Below are positions 6,525 to 7,349 of a stretch of DNA of 7,349 nt, in pieces (positions within the stretch are counted from its first letter, which is position 1; every line of letters starts with the position of its first letter). Source of the DNA: Acidaminococcus sp. CAG:917 (GTDB lineage: Bacteria > Bacillota > Clostridia > Christensenellales > CAG-917); assembly GCA_000437555.1 (NCBI GenBank), contig FR901027.1:65241-72589 (forward strand), given 5' to 3'. Made by a program: the position numbers and the translations under genes. Under the pieces are notes generated by a model. That model worked only from the letters and a program-made list of their open reading frames with translations, did not search any database and had not been told where the DNA came from.

Positions 6525-6628
6525 AAACGCCCTTATCTTTTTTAAAAATTTTAATTGTTAAAATTACAAAGCCTTTTATTTAATAAAATTTTATTATCTA
6601 AATTTTAACTTAAATAAAAACACCCTGC

Positions 6629-6653
6629 CAACCACAAATGCGGTTGTTTTTTT
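6629..6653 (+). terminator. Probable Rho-independent terminator after the primosome genes
   Basis: CAACC (6629-6633) pairs with GGTTG (6642-6646), with one further inner C-G pair across an A-C mismatch, followed directly by seven T (6647-6653). The stem is short, so strength is uncertain, but the T-run orientation fits the plus-strand operon that ends at 6524. Confidence 0.6.
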
Positions 6654-6724
6654 AGGTTTTTATTTAAGCGGCTTTCGATATCTTCCGACTTTGAATTTAA
6701 CCGCAAAAATTTTTAACGTAAATT

Positions 6725-6760
6725 AAAAACTCGGCAACACTGCCGAGTTTGTTTTATTTT
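6725..6760. terminator. Bidirectional terminator between the convergent primosome and transketolase genes
   Basis: AAACTCGGCA (6727-6736) and TGCCGAGTTT (6741-6750) form a perfect 10-bp stem with loop ACAC. On the minus strand the stem runs into TTTTT (6729-6725) and lies about 30 nt past the transketolase stop. On the plus strand it is followed by a T-rich stretch (GTTTTATTTTT), so it can also backstop the primosome transcript. Confidence 0.88.
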
Positions 6761-6778
6761 TACTTTTATTTTTTTATT

Positions 6779-7349
6779 TTATTTGTTTTCCTTTATAAGT
6801 TGTTTGCATTTTTCAACGATGTCGACGTCACGCATTTTGTATATCTCTTTAAGATAAGGAAGTTTTCCCACTTCTCCGAACACGTCGGGAACGCCAATCG
6901 CCCCTGCTTTTGTCGGGCATTTATCGGCAAGCACTTCGCATACTGCGGAATGAAGTCCGCCGATTATCTGATGATTTTCGCACGTTAAAACAATGCCCGT
7001 TTTCTTTGCGCTCTTTGCAATCGTATCGCCGTCGATAGGCTTTATCGTGTGAACGCTTATCACCTCGGCGTCTATGCCCGCCTCTTTCAAAAGCGGAAGA
7101 GCCTTGACGGTTTCCTGCACCATAATGCCGCTTGAAACGATGGTGATGTCCTTGCCTTCTTTTAATACGTCGGCTTTATACATATCGAATTTATAGCTGT
7201 TTTCGTCAAAGACTTTGTCGATGACTTTTCTGAAAAGCCTTATATACATACTGCCCTTATAATCGATGATAAAAGGCATTGCCTGCATAAGCTGAACTTC
7301 GTCGACGGGCTCGTAAATCAAAATATCGGGAAGACTTCTGAGCGAGCCG
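6779..7349 (-). CDS. Transketolase C-terminal subunit, partial (5' end outside window)
   Basis: The last 189 residues of a split-type transketolase C-terminal subunit (full length usually about 310). With a separate N-terminal subunit it forms the thiamine-diphosphate enzyme that moves two-carbon units between sugar phosphates in the non-oxidative pentose phosphate pathway. The first visible residues (SLRSLPDILIYEPVDEVQ) are the end of the pyrimidine-binding domain. The transketolase C-terminal domain follows, with ITIVSSGIMVQETVKALPLL, VISVHTIKPID and the diagnostic TCENHQIIGGLHSAVCEVL. The reading frame is open to the window edge, so the TTG at 7321 is internal and not a start. The partner subunit gene would be expected just beyond 7349. 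A 1-deoxyxylulose-5-phosphate synthase is a more distant alternative, but the short form and tail fit split transketolase better. The terminator at 6725-6760 ends the transcript. Confidence 0.9.
   Translation of the reverse strand, partial: GSLRSLPDILIYEPVDEVQLMQAMPFIIDYKGSMYIRLFRKVIDKVFDENSYKFDMYKADVLKEGKDITIVSSGIMVQETVKALPLLKEAGIDAEVISVHTIKPIDGDTIAKSAKKTGIVLTCENHQIIGGLHSAVCEVLADKCPTKAGAIGVPDVFGEVGKLPYLKEIYKMRDVDIVEKCKQLIKENK

Noticed and set aside
7319..7321. TTG 7321 as the start of the transketolase gene
   Set aside because: The frame stays open with family-typical residues (SLRSLPDI) to the window edge, so the gene begins outside.
1..7349. CRISPR array, insertion sequence, tRNA, rRNA or riboswitch
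   Set aside because: No spaced direct repeats, transposase frames, cloverleaf-like structures or conserved riboswitch cores were seen in any intergenic region.

Overview
The window looks like ordinary chromosome from a low-to-moderate GC, endospore-lineage Firmicute, probably an uncultured member of the Clostridia. The evidence is a SpoVT-type AbrB regulator, a SpoVB/YabM-type flippase and a YabN-type MazG in the same order as in Bacillus, plus a DnaB/DnaI-like helicase-loading pair. I see no phage, transposon, CRISPR, tRNA or rRNA sequence.

Layout. On the minus strand, read right to left, a promoter near 3930-3958 drives a flavin-reductase-like gene (3403-3882). This overlaps a small gene of unknown function (3153-3410), and a terminator at 3012-3038 closes the unit. 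Next comes a short promoter region with a 14-bp palindrome, then spoVT (2397-2924), a SpoVB/YabM-like membrane flippase gene (679-2409) and a mazG-like gene that runs off the left edge (1-677). These three overlap or nearly touch, so they look like one co-translated unit.

On the plus strand, a DnaD/DnaB-like primosome gene (4186-5616) overlaps a DnaC/DnaI-like helicase loader gene (5613-6524) by ATGA. The two would cooperate to load the replicative helicase at origins and restarted forks. They converge on a partial transketolase C-terminal subunit gene on the minus strand (6779-7349, running off the right edge). The 254-bp gap between them holds two hairpin terminators.

No clearly new system is visible. 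The points most worth a second look are a MazG whose N-terminus looks like the remnant of a lost methylase domain, a DnaB-like protein that seems to carry four degenerate DDBH2-like repeats, a palindrome sitting on a sigma-G-like promoter in front of spoVT, and a long polar linker inside the flippase.
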